The notes under the pieces were generated by a model. The model was not told the DNA's origin. It saw only the letters and a list, made by a program, of their open reading frames with translations, and did no database searches. From contig NZ_CP109055.1 in assembly GCF_035975855.1 (NCBI RefSeq), positions 2,356,001 to 2,420,000 on the forward strand: a DNA stretch of 64,000 nucleotides. Direction: 5' to 3'. Shown piece after piece: positions 52,504 through 60,127 of the stretch (the first letter of the stretch is position 1; each line of letters opens with the position of its first letter). The DNA is from Streptomyces sp. NBC_01304. Lineage in GTDB: Bacteria; Actinomycetota; Actinomycetes; Streptomycetales; Streptomycetaceae. The translations under genes and the position numbers were made by a program.

Positions 52504-54498
52504 CCGCATCCGGAACTCGTACCGCTCGGGCAGCGGTTCATCCGTCAGTGCCTCCCAGGTCTCCCCCAGGACCTCCGCCCCTTCCCGTAGATCCGACACC
52601 TCGAACCCCGCGTCGAACACGGCGCGCGCCGCCTCCTTCTCGCCCTCGGCGAGCAGCAGTTGGGCCTCGATCAGCCGGAACCGGCCGCGGGCCCGGTTCT
52701 CCGGCCGCAGCCGGTCCCACACCGAGCGGGCCTGCGGGACCCGGCCCGTGGCGAGCAGCGCCTCGATCGCCTCGCGGCCGAGGGCGGCGGTGGCCGCGGT
52801 CCAGGTCTCGCCGTCGTCGCGCCGCTCGGCGCACAGGTCGTCGAAGGCCTCGACGTAGCGGTCGGCGGCCCGTTCCGGATTGCCCGCCTCCCGGTCGGCC
52901 ACGGCCAGGCAGCGCAGCAACGGCCATTGCGAGGGCGCGAGTTCGAGGCCGCGCTCCCAGCTGCGTACCGCCTGCGCGAGGTCCCCGGCGTGCCACTGGG
53001 CGACCCCCAGGTGGTACTCGGTGTGCGGTTCGGCGGGCGCGGTCTCCAGCATGTCCCGCCAGGCCGGGGCCACCGGCGTGGGCCCGGGCGGTGCCACCTT
53101 GCGCGGCTCCGGGACGGCGCCGCCGTGCAGGAGTTCCAGCCACGGCGCCTGTACGTCGCCGAGCGTGGCCTCGTCGAAGGGGGTGCCCGGCAACTTGTAG
53201 CCGGTGCGCAGGACTTCGAGCGCGCCCCACCCGGAGCCGGTGGCCAGCCGCTCGCCGGGCTCGGCGTCGGCGTGCGCGCGCCAGGCCTCGTAGGCCTCCT
53301 CGACCGAGGCGCGGGGCAGCACGTCCTCCAGGCGGCCGGCGACGTCGGCGCGGGCGGCGGCCCAGTCGCCGCCGTGCGCCGCCGGGGCGTCGGCCTTGAG
53401 CGGGCCGTACGCCTCCAGCCAGGCGAACTCGCTCTCCGCGTCGAGCTTCACATGCTCCAGCTGGGTGCGGGCGAGGCCCGCCTGGATCTCGCAGTAGCCG
53501 CCGGTGCCGGGTTCGGTGAGCCAGCGCTGCCAGCGGCGGCCGCCGGTGCCGGAGCCCCACAGGAAGAGCTTGCGGCCGCGCAGCAGGTCGGTCGACGTCT
53601 GGACGAGGCCCTGTCCCCTCTCGTCGAGCGCGGCTATCCAGCGGCGCTCGTTGTCGGGGACCTCGTAGAAGTAGTCGGCGGGGTATTCGCTGCGCAGCGG
53701 GTACGTGCGGTCCACGCCGTTCCACTCGGGCACGGGTACTCGTCGCAGGCTCCGTTCGTATCCGAAGTGCCAGGCCTCGTCGGCCGGGGCGAGCACCCTG
53801 CGCTCCTCGGGCACGGCGATGTTGGACCACCAATACACGGGCACCGGCTTCTCGTGCGGATTGCGCACGCGGACACCGACGTACAGGAAGTCGGATCCCT
53901 CCGGCAGCCACAGATCCACCTGGAACGGCACGTCGCGCAGCCGCTCCCACTCCCAGAGCCTGAGCATCTCGCCGCCGCCCGGCGCGGGAACGCGTGCGGC
54001 GTGCACCGGGGCGCAGGAGAGGGTGGTGTGGCCGGTGGCGCCGATGTTCCACTCGATGCCGCCGGAGTACCAGGCGCCGTTGAGTGCGAAGTCGGCGGGC
54101 TGGAACACCGGGTTGCGGTAGAGGAGTTCGGTTTCGGTGGGGCGGGTTTCGGTGGTCTGGGTTTCGGTGGAGTGCGCTTCGGTCGACTTGTGGACCAGGG
54201 AGTACACCCGGCCTCCGAGGCCGGGCAGGACCGTGGCGCGCAGCCGGTCGTTCTCGAGCACGATCGTGTCGAGGGTGAGCTCGGCACGGTCGCGGGTGTA
54301 GCCGTCGAGGATGCGGACGGGCAGCACGTTGTGCAGCGGCTCGTAGCCGATCTGCCGCGCCATGTCCCGGGGCAGGCCTCCCTTGGCGCGCTCGTCGATC
54401 GTGTGCATCTCGTCGAGGGTGCGCAGGGCCGGCAGCGGGTTCTCCGGCCCCAACGCGGCTCCGGGCAGGGTCAGTACGTCGCGTCGGATCGTCGTCAC
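52489..54498 (-). CDS. DUF5107 domain and TPR-repeat protein
   Basis: 669 residues. Residues 40-330 are a beta-rich DUF5107 domain (LENDRLRATVLPGLGGRVYSLVHK, LYRNPVFQPADFALNGAWYSGGIEWNIGATGHT, VYWWSNIAVPEERRVLAPADEAWHFGY), related to carbohydrate-binding mutarotase-like folds. Residues 480-640 are TPR-like helices (PHTEYHLGVAQWHAGDLAQAVRSWERGLELAPSQWPLLRCLAVADREAGNPERAADRYVEAF). It probably binds or acts on a sugar, in the cytoplasm; no signal peptide. A repeat TEAHSTETQTTETRPTETE at residues 105-123 looks like a slippage insertion in a loop. ATG at 54498. Confidence 0.85.
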   Translation of the reverse strand: MTTIRRDVLTLPGAALGPENPLPALRTLDEMHTIDERAKGGLPRDMARQIGYEPLHNVLPVRILDGYTRDRAELTLDTIVLENDRLRATVLPGLGGRVYSLVHKSTEAHSTETQTTETRPTETELLYRNPVFQPADFALNGAWYSGGIEWNIGATGHTTLSCAPVHAARVPAPGGGEMLRLWEWERLRDVPFQVDLWLPEGSDFLYVGVRVRNPHEKPVPVYWWSNIAVPEERRVLAPADEAWHFGYERSLRRVPVPEWNGVDRTYPLRSEYPADYFYEVPDNERRWIAALDERGQGLVQTSTDLLRGRKLFLWGSGTGGRRWQRWLTEPGTGGYCEIQAGLARTQLEHVKLDAESEFAWLEAYGPLKADAPAAHGGDWAAARADVAGRLEDVLPRASVEEAYEAWRAHADAEPGERLATGSGWGALEVLRTGYKLPGTPFDEATLGDVQAPWLELLHGGAVPEPRKVAPPGPTPVAPAWRDMLETAPAEPHTEYHLGVAQWHAGDLAQAVRSWERGLELAPSQWPLLRCLAVADREAGNPERAADRYVEAFDDLCAERRDDGETWTAATAALGREAIEALLATGRVPQARSVWDRLRPENRARGRFRLIEAQLLLAEGEKEAARAVFDAGFEVSDLREGAEVLGETWEALTDEPLPERYEFRMRPAAE

Positions 54499-54546
54499 CT
54501 GACCATGGAACAGTTTGGTGGTGCGGTTGACCAGGGGATCTCCCGG

Positions 54547-55458
54547 TCAGGATTGCGCAAAGGCGTTCACGACGATGTCCGTGAGGAGGGCGGCCGCGGT
54601 GCCGTCGGGGTCCAGGTCGGGGTCGTAGATGGTGACGTTGAGGCCCACGCAGTGGTCGGACTGCACCAATGTGCGCAGGAGCCGGGTCAGTTCCTCGGGC
54701 AGGAGCCCGTCCGGGTCCGGGCTGTCGACGGCCGGCATGACGGTCGGGTCGAGCACGTCGGCGTCCAGGTGGACCCAGTACCCGCCGAAGTCGGGCAGTT
54801 GTTCGGCGGCGGCCTCGAAGCCCTGTCGCACCGCGCCCGCGATGCCCTCCGGGCCCCATTCGCGGATCTCGCCGACGGTCGCGGTCGGAATCTTCAACTC
54901 GGCGAGTTCGGCACGGTCCTCGTCGTAGTCACGCATCCCGAAGAGCCGTACGTCCTCGTCGCGGAGGTAGGGCCTGAGGCCCTCGATGTCGGCGAGGTCG
55001 TCCTGGCCGCGTCCGGTGCCGATCGCCAGCTCCTCGCCGCCCGCCGCGCCGATCCGCTCGGAGTTGCCCGTGTGCCGGAAGTCCGCGGAACCGTCGATGG
55101 CCGCGAGGCCGTAGCGGCCGATGCGGCGCATGGCCAGGGACGCGCCGAGCTGGATCGAGCAGTCGCCGCCGAGGACGAGCGGGAAGTCTCCCGCCCTTAG
55201 GTGCTGTTCGATGCGGTCGGCCAGCTTGGGGGTGTACGCGGCGATGGCCTCGGCGTTGAACACGCCGTCGCCCTCCTGCCAGTTGCCCCGGTCGTAGCGG
55301 GGCGGCACTACTACGCCTCCCTCGTGCGCGCCCAGGCGCTGCACGATGCGCTGCTCGCGCAGGGCGCCGGCCAGTTTGTAGCAGCCGGGGACGCTGGTGG
55401 GGGTGGGTGGGCGCAGGCCCAGGTTGGAGGGGGCGTCGATGACCACGATCCGTCGCAT
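54547..55458 (-). CDS. Arginase-fold protein with altered metal ligands
   Basis: 303 residues, ureohydrolase fold. FPLVLGGDCSIQLGASLAM (C100 where arginase/agmatinase has the His of G-G-D-H-S), YGLAAIDGSADFRHTGN (D122-G-S-A-D126 where D-A-H-x-D is normal), GYWVHLDADVLDPTVMPAVDSPDPDG (D232, D234 retained). Two manganese-ligand histidines are therefore missing. Actinobacterial proteins with GGDCS are usually annotated as arginase family, with no proven substrate. Start ATG at 55458. Located between the DUF5107 gene and copy D of the dispersed repeat. Catalytic activity on guanidino compounds is doubtful. Confidence 0.85.
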   Translation of the reverse strand: MRRIVVIDAPSNLGLRPPTPTSVPGCYKLAGALREQRIVQRLGAHEGGVVVPPRYDRGNWQEGDGVFNAEAIAAYTPKLADRIEQHLRAGDFPLVLGGDCSIQLGASLAMRRIGRYGLAAIDGSADFRHTGNSERIGAAGGEELAIGTGRGQDDLADIEGLRPYLRDEDVRLFGMRDYDEDRAELAELKIPTATVGEIREWGPEGIAGAVRQGFEAAAEQLPDFGGYWVHLDADVLDPTVMPAVDSPDPDGLLPEELTRLLRTLVQSDHCVGLNVTIYDPDLDPDGTAAALLTDIVVNAFAQS

Positions 55459-55517
55459 GCGGTCATCCTGCTGGAGCTTGGCGTGTTTCGTCGAGGCTCT
55501 GCTTCGGTTGAGGTCGC

Positions 55518-55578
55518 GGGGGCTCTGCCCCCGGGCCCCCGGGCCCCTGGTCCTCAAGCGCCGGACGGGCTGGATTTT
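55518..55578. repeat. Dispersed palindromic repeat, copy D
   Basis: A GC palindrome (gggggctctgccccc-gggcccccgggcccc) followed by the core TCCTCAAGCGCCGGACGG-GCTGGATTTT (55551-55578). Matches copy A over the core and copy C over nearly all its length. It lies in a 254-bp gap between two minus-strand genes; I see no gene in that gap. Confidence 0.78.
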
Positions 55579-55712
55579 GTGAGGCGGGGCTTTGGGGTGG
55601 GCCCCCTCTCGTGCGTTCTGGCTCAGCGCCGTTGCCCAAGGCGGGGCCGCGTCGGTGGGTACGTGCTCGCCGCGGGCAATTGCAGGTGGTCCGGTATGCG
55701 TCGAGCACGCAC

Positions 55713-56294
55713 CTACCGACCCGACCCCTCGCGTTCGTGCACTGCTGATCGCCGGCGCATCTCGCGCGTGACGGCCCAGCGTTCGTGGTCGCGCCAGGCG
55801 CCGTCGATGTAGAGGAAGTCCGGCGAGTAGCCCTCGAGGCGGAAGCCGCAGCTTCGGGCCAGGGCGATGGATGCCGTATTGCCGGGCTGGGCGTTGATTT
55901 CAAGGCGGTGCAGGTTCAAGGGTTCTTGGAAAGCGTGGGCGACGACCAGGTTGAGGGCTTCGGTCATCAGGCCTCTGCCCGCGGCGTGGGCGAAGGCGCC
56001 GTAGCCGAGGGCGCCGCAGAGGAAGGCGCCCTGGACGATGTTGTTGATGTTGATGAAGCCTGCGATGTCGGCTGTGTCGCGGTCGCAGACGAGGAAGCCC
56101 GCCTTGGTGGGGTCCTCGATGAGGCGGCCCGCGTAGGTCTCGTACGCCTCTGTGGTGACGGGCGGCGCCAGCCAGGGGTGGTGCAGCTTCCGGCTCTCGC
56201 GGGCCAGGGCCGTGAAGGCCTCGGCGTCGGCGTGGGTGAAGTGGCGTATGCCGACGCGAGGCCCCTCGGCGAGGTAGGTGACGTGAGAAGACAT
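55713..56294 (-). CDS. GNAT N-acetyltransferase (RimJ/RimL type)
   Basis: 193 residues. VGIRHFTHADAEAFTALARES at the N-terminus, GFININNIVQGAFLCGALGYGAFAHAAGRGLMTEALNLVVAHAF (the acetyl-CoA pyrophosphate-binding loop A-G-R-G-L-M-T-E-A), and LHRLEINAQPGNTASIALARSCGFRLEGYSPDFLYIDGAWRDHERWAVT, the complete Acetyltransf_3 pattern. Acceptor probably a protein N-terminus or a small amine. ATG at 56294. Confidence 0.92.
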   Translation of the reverse strand: MSSHVTYLAEGPRVGIRHFTHADAEAFTALARESRKLHHPWLAPPVTTEAYETYAGRLIEDPTKAGFLVCDRDTADIAGFININNIVQGAFLCGALGYGAFAHAAGRGLMTEALNLVVAHAFQEPLNLHRLEINAQPGNTASIALARSCGFRLEGYSPDFLYIDGAWRDHERWAVTREMRRRSAVHEREGSGR

Positions 56295-56323
56295 TCCGGC
56301 ACACTAACTCGGGGTGTGGGGAG

Positions 56324-56644
56324 CTATTTGGGACAGGGCTCGGTCTTCTTGACCACCCCGATGAGTACGGTCTGGCCGTTGAGCTCGACGCCCGCCTTCG
56401 GGGTCTGCTCGCAGACCTTCCAGCTGCCGGGCCACAGGACGTAGCGGTTGAAGCCGCTGGCGTCGCGTACGTCGACACGGGTGCGGTAGTCGACCGTCTT
56501 GAAGACGTTCATCAAGGGCTTGCCCTCGAAGTCCGGCATCGGCGGGCCCGCCGCCATCGCCGCGGTTGCCGTCATCGCGGTCATGGCGAGGGCGGCTCCG
56601 GCCACCACGCCGATGCGCCGGCCGCGCGTGCGCTGCACCTTCAT
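56324..56644 (-). CDS. Secreted small protein with PASTA-like domain
   Basis: 106 residues. Signal peptide MKVQRTRGRRIGVVAGAALAMTAMTATAAMAAG. The 75-residue mature part MPDFEGKPLMNVFKTVDYRTRVDVRDASGFNRYVLWPGSWKVCEQTPKAGVELNGQTVLIGVVKKTEPCPK has the strand-helix-strand order and the (M/V)PD-x-x-G-K...W-x-V-x-x-x-x-P-x-x-G-x pattern of PASTA domains, with a Cys pair. PASTA domains bind muropeptides. The ATG at 56644 overlaps the stop of the upstream LapA-type gene (ATGA). Confidence 0.82.
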   Translation of the reverse strand: MKVQRTRGRRIGVVAGAALAMTAMTATAAMAAGPPMPDFEGKPLMNVFKTVDYRTRVDVRDASGFNRYVLWPGSWKVCEQTPKAGVELNGQTVLIGVVKKTEPCPK

Positions 56645-56877
56645 TTGCGTCTCCTGATGAGGTAGGCCCCGCAGAGGGCACCGATCAGGCCCGTGCCCAG
56701 GAGCGCCATCCACAGCGGCATGGTCACTTCGGGGATCAGCAGGCGGATCTTGGTGTTGCGGGTGTTCTCGAAGATGAAAATGAGGGCGAGAATGCCGAGG
56801 CCCGCGACGGTCAGGCGGCCGGGCGTGAGCATCCCGTTCTTCTTGCCGCCGCCACCGCTCGAAGCGTTGGAGCTCAT
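56641..56877 (-). CDS. LapA-domain (DUF1049) small membrane protein
   Basis: 78 residues. MLTPGRLTVAGLGILALIFIFENTRNTKIRLLIPEVTMPLWMALLGTGLIGALCGAYLIRRRK: two helices separated by the F-x-x-x-N-x-x-x-T-x-x-x-L-L-x-P-x-x-x-x-P-L-W loop of the LapA/DUF1049 family. These proteins are linked to envelope assembly. ATG at 56877 (MSSNASSGGGGKKNG) with a strong purine-rich leader GGAAGGGTCC. Coupled to the PASTA-like gene. Confidence 0.88.
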   Translation of the reverse strand: MSSNASSGGGGKKNGMLTPGRLTVAGLGILALIFIFENTRNTKIRLLIPEVTMPLWMALLGTGLIGALCGAYLIRRRK

Positions 56878-57147
56878 GCGTGGACCCTTCCGTCGGAGTT
56901 CGGCCGTCCGCCCCCTGGGACCAGGATGTGCAGCGGGTCCCGTTTCGCGCACGGCGGGCGGGGGTGGACGGCGTTCCTCCGGGTGAGAGCCTGCCTTCGA
57001 ACCCCCGTCGTTCGCGCGGAGCGCGGGCGCGGCGCCCGCGGCGGAGCCGCTGCCATGCGCAGTCGGTGCGTGCGCCGAGGGTGCGTGCCGGGCATCGGGG
57101 CGCAGGCGGGGGTTCAAAGACAGGCGCTCAGGGCTGGGCCAGTCGGG

Positions 57148-58950
57148 TTACCGGACCACGGGCAGCTCGACGACTCCGGTGTCCTCGGGCGCGCTGGTGA
57201 CGGTGACCGGCTTGACGCCCTTGTTGCCGAAGTACGCGTCGTCGCTCGCGGCGATCACGAACTGGAGGCGGTGGCCCTTCTCGTAGCGGTGCACGATGCC
57301 GGGCAGGGTGACCGTGAACTTCCTGGTCACGTCGGGCACCCGGACCGGTGCGACCAGGCGGTGGACGAGGGTCTTGGTGCCGTCGGGCGCGATGTCGTAC
57401 AGCTTGGCGAAGAGCACCAGCTTGTCGGCTCCGTCGCCGGAGTTCTGCACCCGCTCGGTCTTCGGGGAGATGACGCGCAAGGTCGCCTTCGGGGCGCCGA
57501 CGACGTCGGTGGCCTCGGTGAGCGGCTCGCTGGTCCAGTCGAGGTAGGTGCCCTTGGTGTCCCGGGGTGCCGGGTCGGGCAGGCCGATCATGCCGGCGAG
57601 GGAGCTTTCGGAGTGGCTGGTGGGGATCAGCCAGTTCTTGTACTCGCGGCTGCCGCGCGCGACCTTGCTGCGGTTGTCGACGAGCTTGCCGTCGCCGGAG
57701 AGGTAGAGCTTCTGGTTGGTGGCGGGCAGCCGTGCGGCGGTCCCGTAGGCGTCGGTGGCCGACTTCCAGTCGCGGTAGTACGCGAACTCGGGGCCGGTGT
57801 CGGTGCCCTTGTGCTTCTGCAGGTAGCGGTCGAACCAGGCGAGGATCCGCTTGCCGACGTAGCTCGTCTCCAAGTTGCCCTGGCCGAGGTTGAGTTCACC
57901 CGTGGCCGGGTCGGTGAGGCCGCCGCTGTGGCCCCAGGACTGCCAGATCATCTTGGTGGTGGTGCCGGCGGCCTTCAGCTGCTTGTACGTCGCCGTCGCC
58001 TCGTTGAGGTTGAAGAGACTGTCGGCCTGCCCCTGGACGAGCAGCGTCGGTGCCTTGACCCGGTTCACGTACGACACGGGGGACGTGCCGCGCGCGAAGT
58101 TCAGCATCTCGGCGGTGCGGCCCGTGGGGTAGCGCTTGGCGTCCAGGAGGCGCTTGGTCTCGCAGGCGCCGGCGACGAAGTGCAGACAGCCGGAGGCGCC
58201 GAGCCGGGAGGGGTCCAGGCTGGGGTTGAGCAGGCCCTGTGCCTCGCCGATGAGGAAGAAGCCGTTGGTCCACTGGTACTTGTACGCGCCCGGGGTGTCG
58301 GAGGAGACGCCGCTGGTCTGCGCCGTGTTGTTCGGGTCGAGCGAGTAGGCCAGGTCGTTCCAGGTGATCATCGGGACCAGCGCGTCGACGCGGCGGTCCA
58401 CGGCGGCGGTCGCCAGCTGGATCGCCCCGCCGTAGGAGCCGCCGATCATGCCGACACGGGGGTCGCCCTTGCCGTCCTTGGTGACGAAATCGGCCTTGGT
58501 GCCGTCGTCGGCGGCGCGCTTGCCGGCGAGGAAGTCGATGAGCCGTGAGGCCGCCTTGCCGTCGATGCGCGGGTCGTCCAGGGAGATCGGGCAGCCGGAC
58601 TTGCCGAAGCCGAGGCCCGAGTAGGCGAGGGCGGCGTAGCCGCGCTGGGCGAAGGCCTTGGCGGTGGCGTCGGTGGAGCCGTCGGCCTTGCTGCCGCCGA
58701 AGCCGTTGGTGGTCAGGATCGCGGGCACCGGGTGGGCGCGGTCGGCGCCCGCCGGGCGGTAGAGGTCGGCGTCGACCGTGCAGGTGGTGCCGCCCGCGTC
58801 GACGGTGAACTTCAGCGCGGTGACGGTGAATTGACCTGTCGCGGCGTCCGTCGCGTGGGCGGGCGCAGCGGCCAGGGCGAGCGGTGCGGCGAGCGCGGCA
58901 CCGAGGGCCATCGCCAGGGGCTTACGGGAACGGGGCACGGCTCGGGACAC
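57148..58950 (-). CDS. Secreted X-Pro dipeptidyl-peptidase/CocE-like hydrolase
   Basis: 600 residues. Signal peptide VSRAVPRSRKPLAMALGAALAAPLALAAAPAHA. Alpha/beta hydrolase: GGSYGGAIQLATAAVD (nucleophile Ser), VQGQADSLFNLNEA (Asp) and WGHSGGLTDPATG (His), then a jelly-roll C-terminal domain (VRVPDVTRKFTVTLPGIVHRYEKGHRLQFVIAASDDAYFGNKG) as in PepX_C. Acts outside the cell on peptides or acyl esters. Start GTG at 58950 with GGAGG 6 nt upstream; a GTG further upstream (59010) would put hydrophilic residues before the signal peptide. Confidence 0.92.
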   Translation of the reverse strand: MSRAVPRSRKPLAMALGAALAAPLALAAAPAHATDAATGQFTVTALKFTVDAGGTTCTVDADLYRPAGADRAHPVPAILTTNGFGGSKADGSTDATAKAFAQRGYAALAYSGLGFGKSGCPISLDDPRIDGKAASRLIDFLAGKRAADDGTKADFVTKDGKGDPRVGMIGGSYGGAIQLATAAVDRRVDALVPMITWNDLAYSLDPNNTAQTSGVSSDTPGAYKYQWTNGFFLIGEAQGLLNPSLDPSRLGASGCLHFVAGACETKRLLDAKRYPTGRTAEMLNFARGTSPVSYVNRVKAPTLLVQGQADSLFNLNEATATYKQLKAAGTTTKMIWQSWGHSGGLTDPATGELNLGQGNLETSYVGKRILAWFDRYLQKHKGTDTGPEFAYYRDWKSATDAYGTAARLPATNQKLYLSGDGKLVDNRSKVARGSREYKNWLIPTSHSESSLAGMIGLPDPAPRDTKGTYLDWTSEPLTEATDVVGAPKATLRVISPKTERVQNSGDGADKLVLFAKLYDIAPDGTKTLVHRLVAPVRVPDVTRKFTVTLPGIVHRYEKGHRLQFVIAASDDAYFGNKGVKPVTVTSAPEDTGVVELPVVR

Positions 58951-59176
58951 GCACGACCTCCACGCTGAGGACTGAAAATTACCCACGGGTAAGTCCGGGG
59001 ACGCGCTCATGCTGTGACACGTGTCAGATCCGGGTCAACGGGTGTGACCGGGGTTTCTTGACGGAGATTCAGTGAAGGGTGGGGCTGCTGGGGCGCACGT
59101 CGCCCGACCGCCGGGCCGGGGCGGGGCGGGTCGGACCGGGGCGGGTCGGACCGGGTCGGCCCAGCACGGGCCGGCG

Positions 59177-60127
59177 TCAGCCCAGCGCGGGAACCTCCAG
59201 CGTCAGCGTCCCCGCGTCCGCGTCCAGCACGGCAGGCACCCCCAGCGGAATCGTCAGCGCTCCCTCGCCGTGCCCGAACCCGAACTCCTCGACGACCGGC
59301 ACCCCGAGCCCGGCAAGGCGGTCGACGAGGACGGCCCGTACCTCCTCGTACGGCTCGCACTCCGCCCATGAGCCCAGCAGGATGCCCGAGACCCCCTCCA
59401 GCCAGCCGGAGCGCAGGAGTTGGGTCAGCATGCGGTCGACGCGGTACGGCTCCTCGCCGGTGTCCTCCAGGCAGAGCAGGCCGCCTCGGGCGGAGGGCCT
59501 GGCGTGCGGGGTGCCCAGGTCGGCGGCGAGCAGGCAGAGGCAGCCGCCCAGCGTGATGCCGCTCGCCCGGCCGGGGACCATCGCCCGGCCCGACCCCTCG
59601 ATGGTGCGTACCGACTCGGGGGCGAACAGCGTGGCCCTCAAGTGGTCCTGCGCGCGTGCGTTCTTGATGAAGTCGGCGCCGGCCGCCATCGGTCCGTGCA
59701 GCGTGGCGAGGCCGAGGCGGACCGCGAAGGCCTCGTGCAGGGCGGTGATGTCACTGAACCCGAGGAACACCTTGGGACCGGCCGCGCGCATCGCGTCGAA
59801 GTCGAGCAAGTCCACCATGCGCTGCACGCCGTACCCGCCGCGTGCGCAGAACACCCCCGCGACCGACGGGTCGCACCACGCCTGCTGCAGGTCCCGGGCG
59901 CGGTCCCGGTCGGCCCCGGCGAGGTAGCCCAACTCGGCGTGCCGGTCCAGGACATGGGGTGCGACGACCGGGTCCAGGTCCCAGCCGCGCAGAATGTCGA
60001 GACCGGCCTGCAGCCGCTCCTCGGGGACGGGGCCGCTGGGCGCCACGACGGCGACGCGGTCGCCGGGGACGAGGCGGCGGGGGCGCACGAGGGGAGCCGG
60101 TCGGCGGGCTCCGTTGGGCGGTGTCAC
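59177..60127 (-). CDS. LD-carboxypeptidase (peptidase S66)
   Basis: 316 residues. VAPSGPVPEERLQAGLDILRGWDLDPVVAPHVLDRHAELGYLAGADRDRARDLQQAWCDPSVAGVFCARGGYGVQRMVDLLDF, then KVFLGFSDITALHEAF (nucleophile Ser), LLCLEDTGEEPYRVDRML (catalytic Glu) and VEEFGFGHGEGALTIPLG (catalytic His). Cleaves the L,D bond between diamino acid and D-Ala in muropeptides, so it recycles peptidoglycan. No signal peptide: cytoplasmic. The GTG at 60127 overlaps the S9 peptidase stop (GTGA), so the pair is co-translated. Confidence 0.93.
   Translation of the reverse strand: MTPPNGARRPAPLVRPRRLVPGDRVAVVAPSGPVPEERLQAGLDILRGWDLDPVVAPHVLDRHAELGYLAGADRDRARDLQQAWCDPSVAGVFCARGGYGVQRMVDLLDFDAMRAAGPKVFLGFSDITALHEAFAVRLGLATLHGPMAAGADFIKNARAQDHLRATLFAPESVRTIEGSGRAMVPGRASGITLGGCLCLLAADLGTPHARPSARGGLLCLEDTGEEPYRVDRMLTQLLRSGWLEGVSGILLGSWAECEPYEEVRAVLVDRLAGLGVPVVEEFGFGHGEGALTIPLGVPAVLDADAGTLTLEVPALG

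Noticed and set aside
52660..55200. 846-codon plus-strand open frame
   Set aside because: Antisense to the DUF5107 and arginase-fold genes; Gly/Val/Ala/Arg-rich, no motif.
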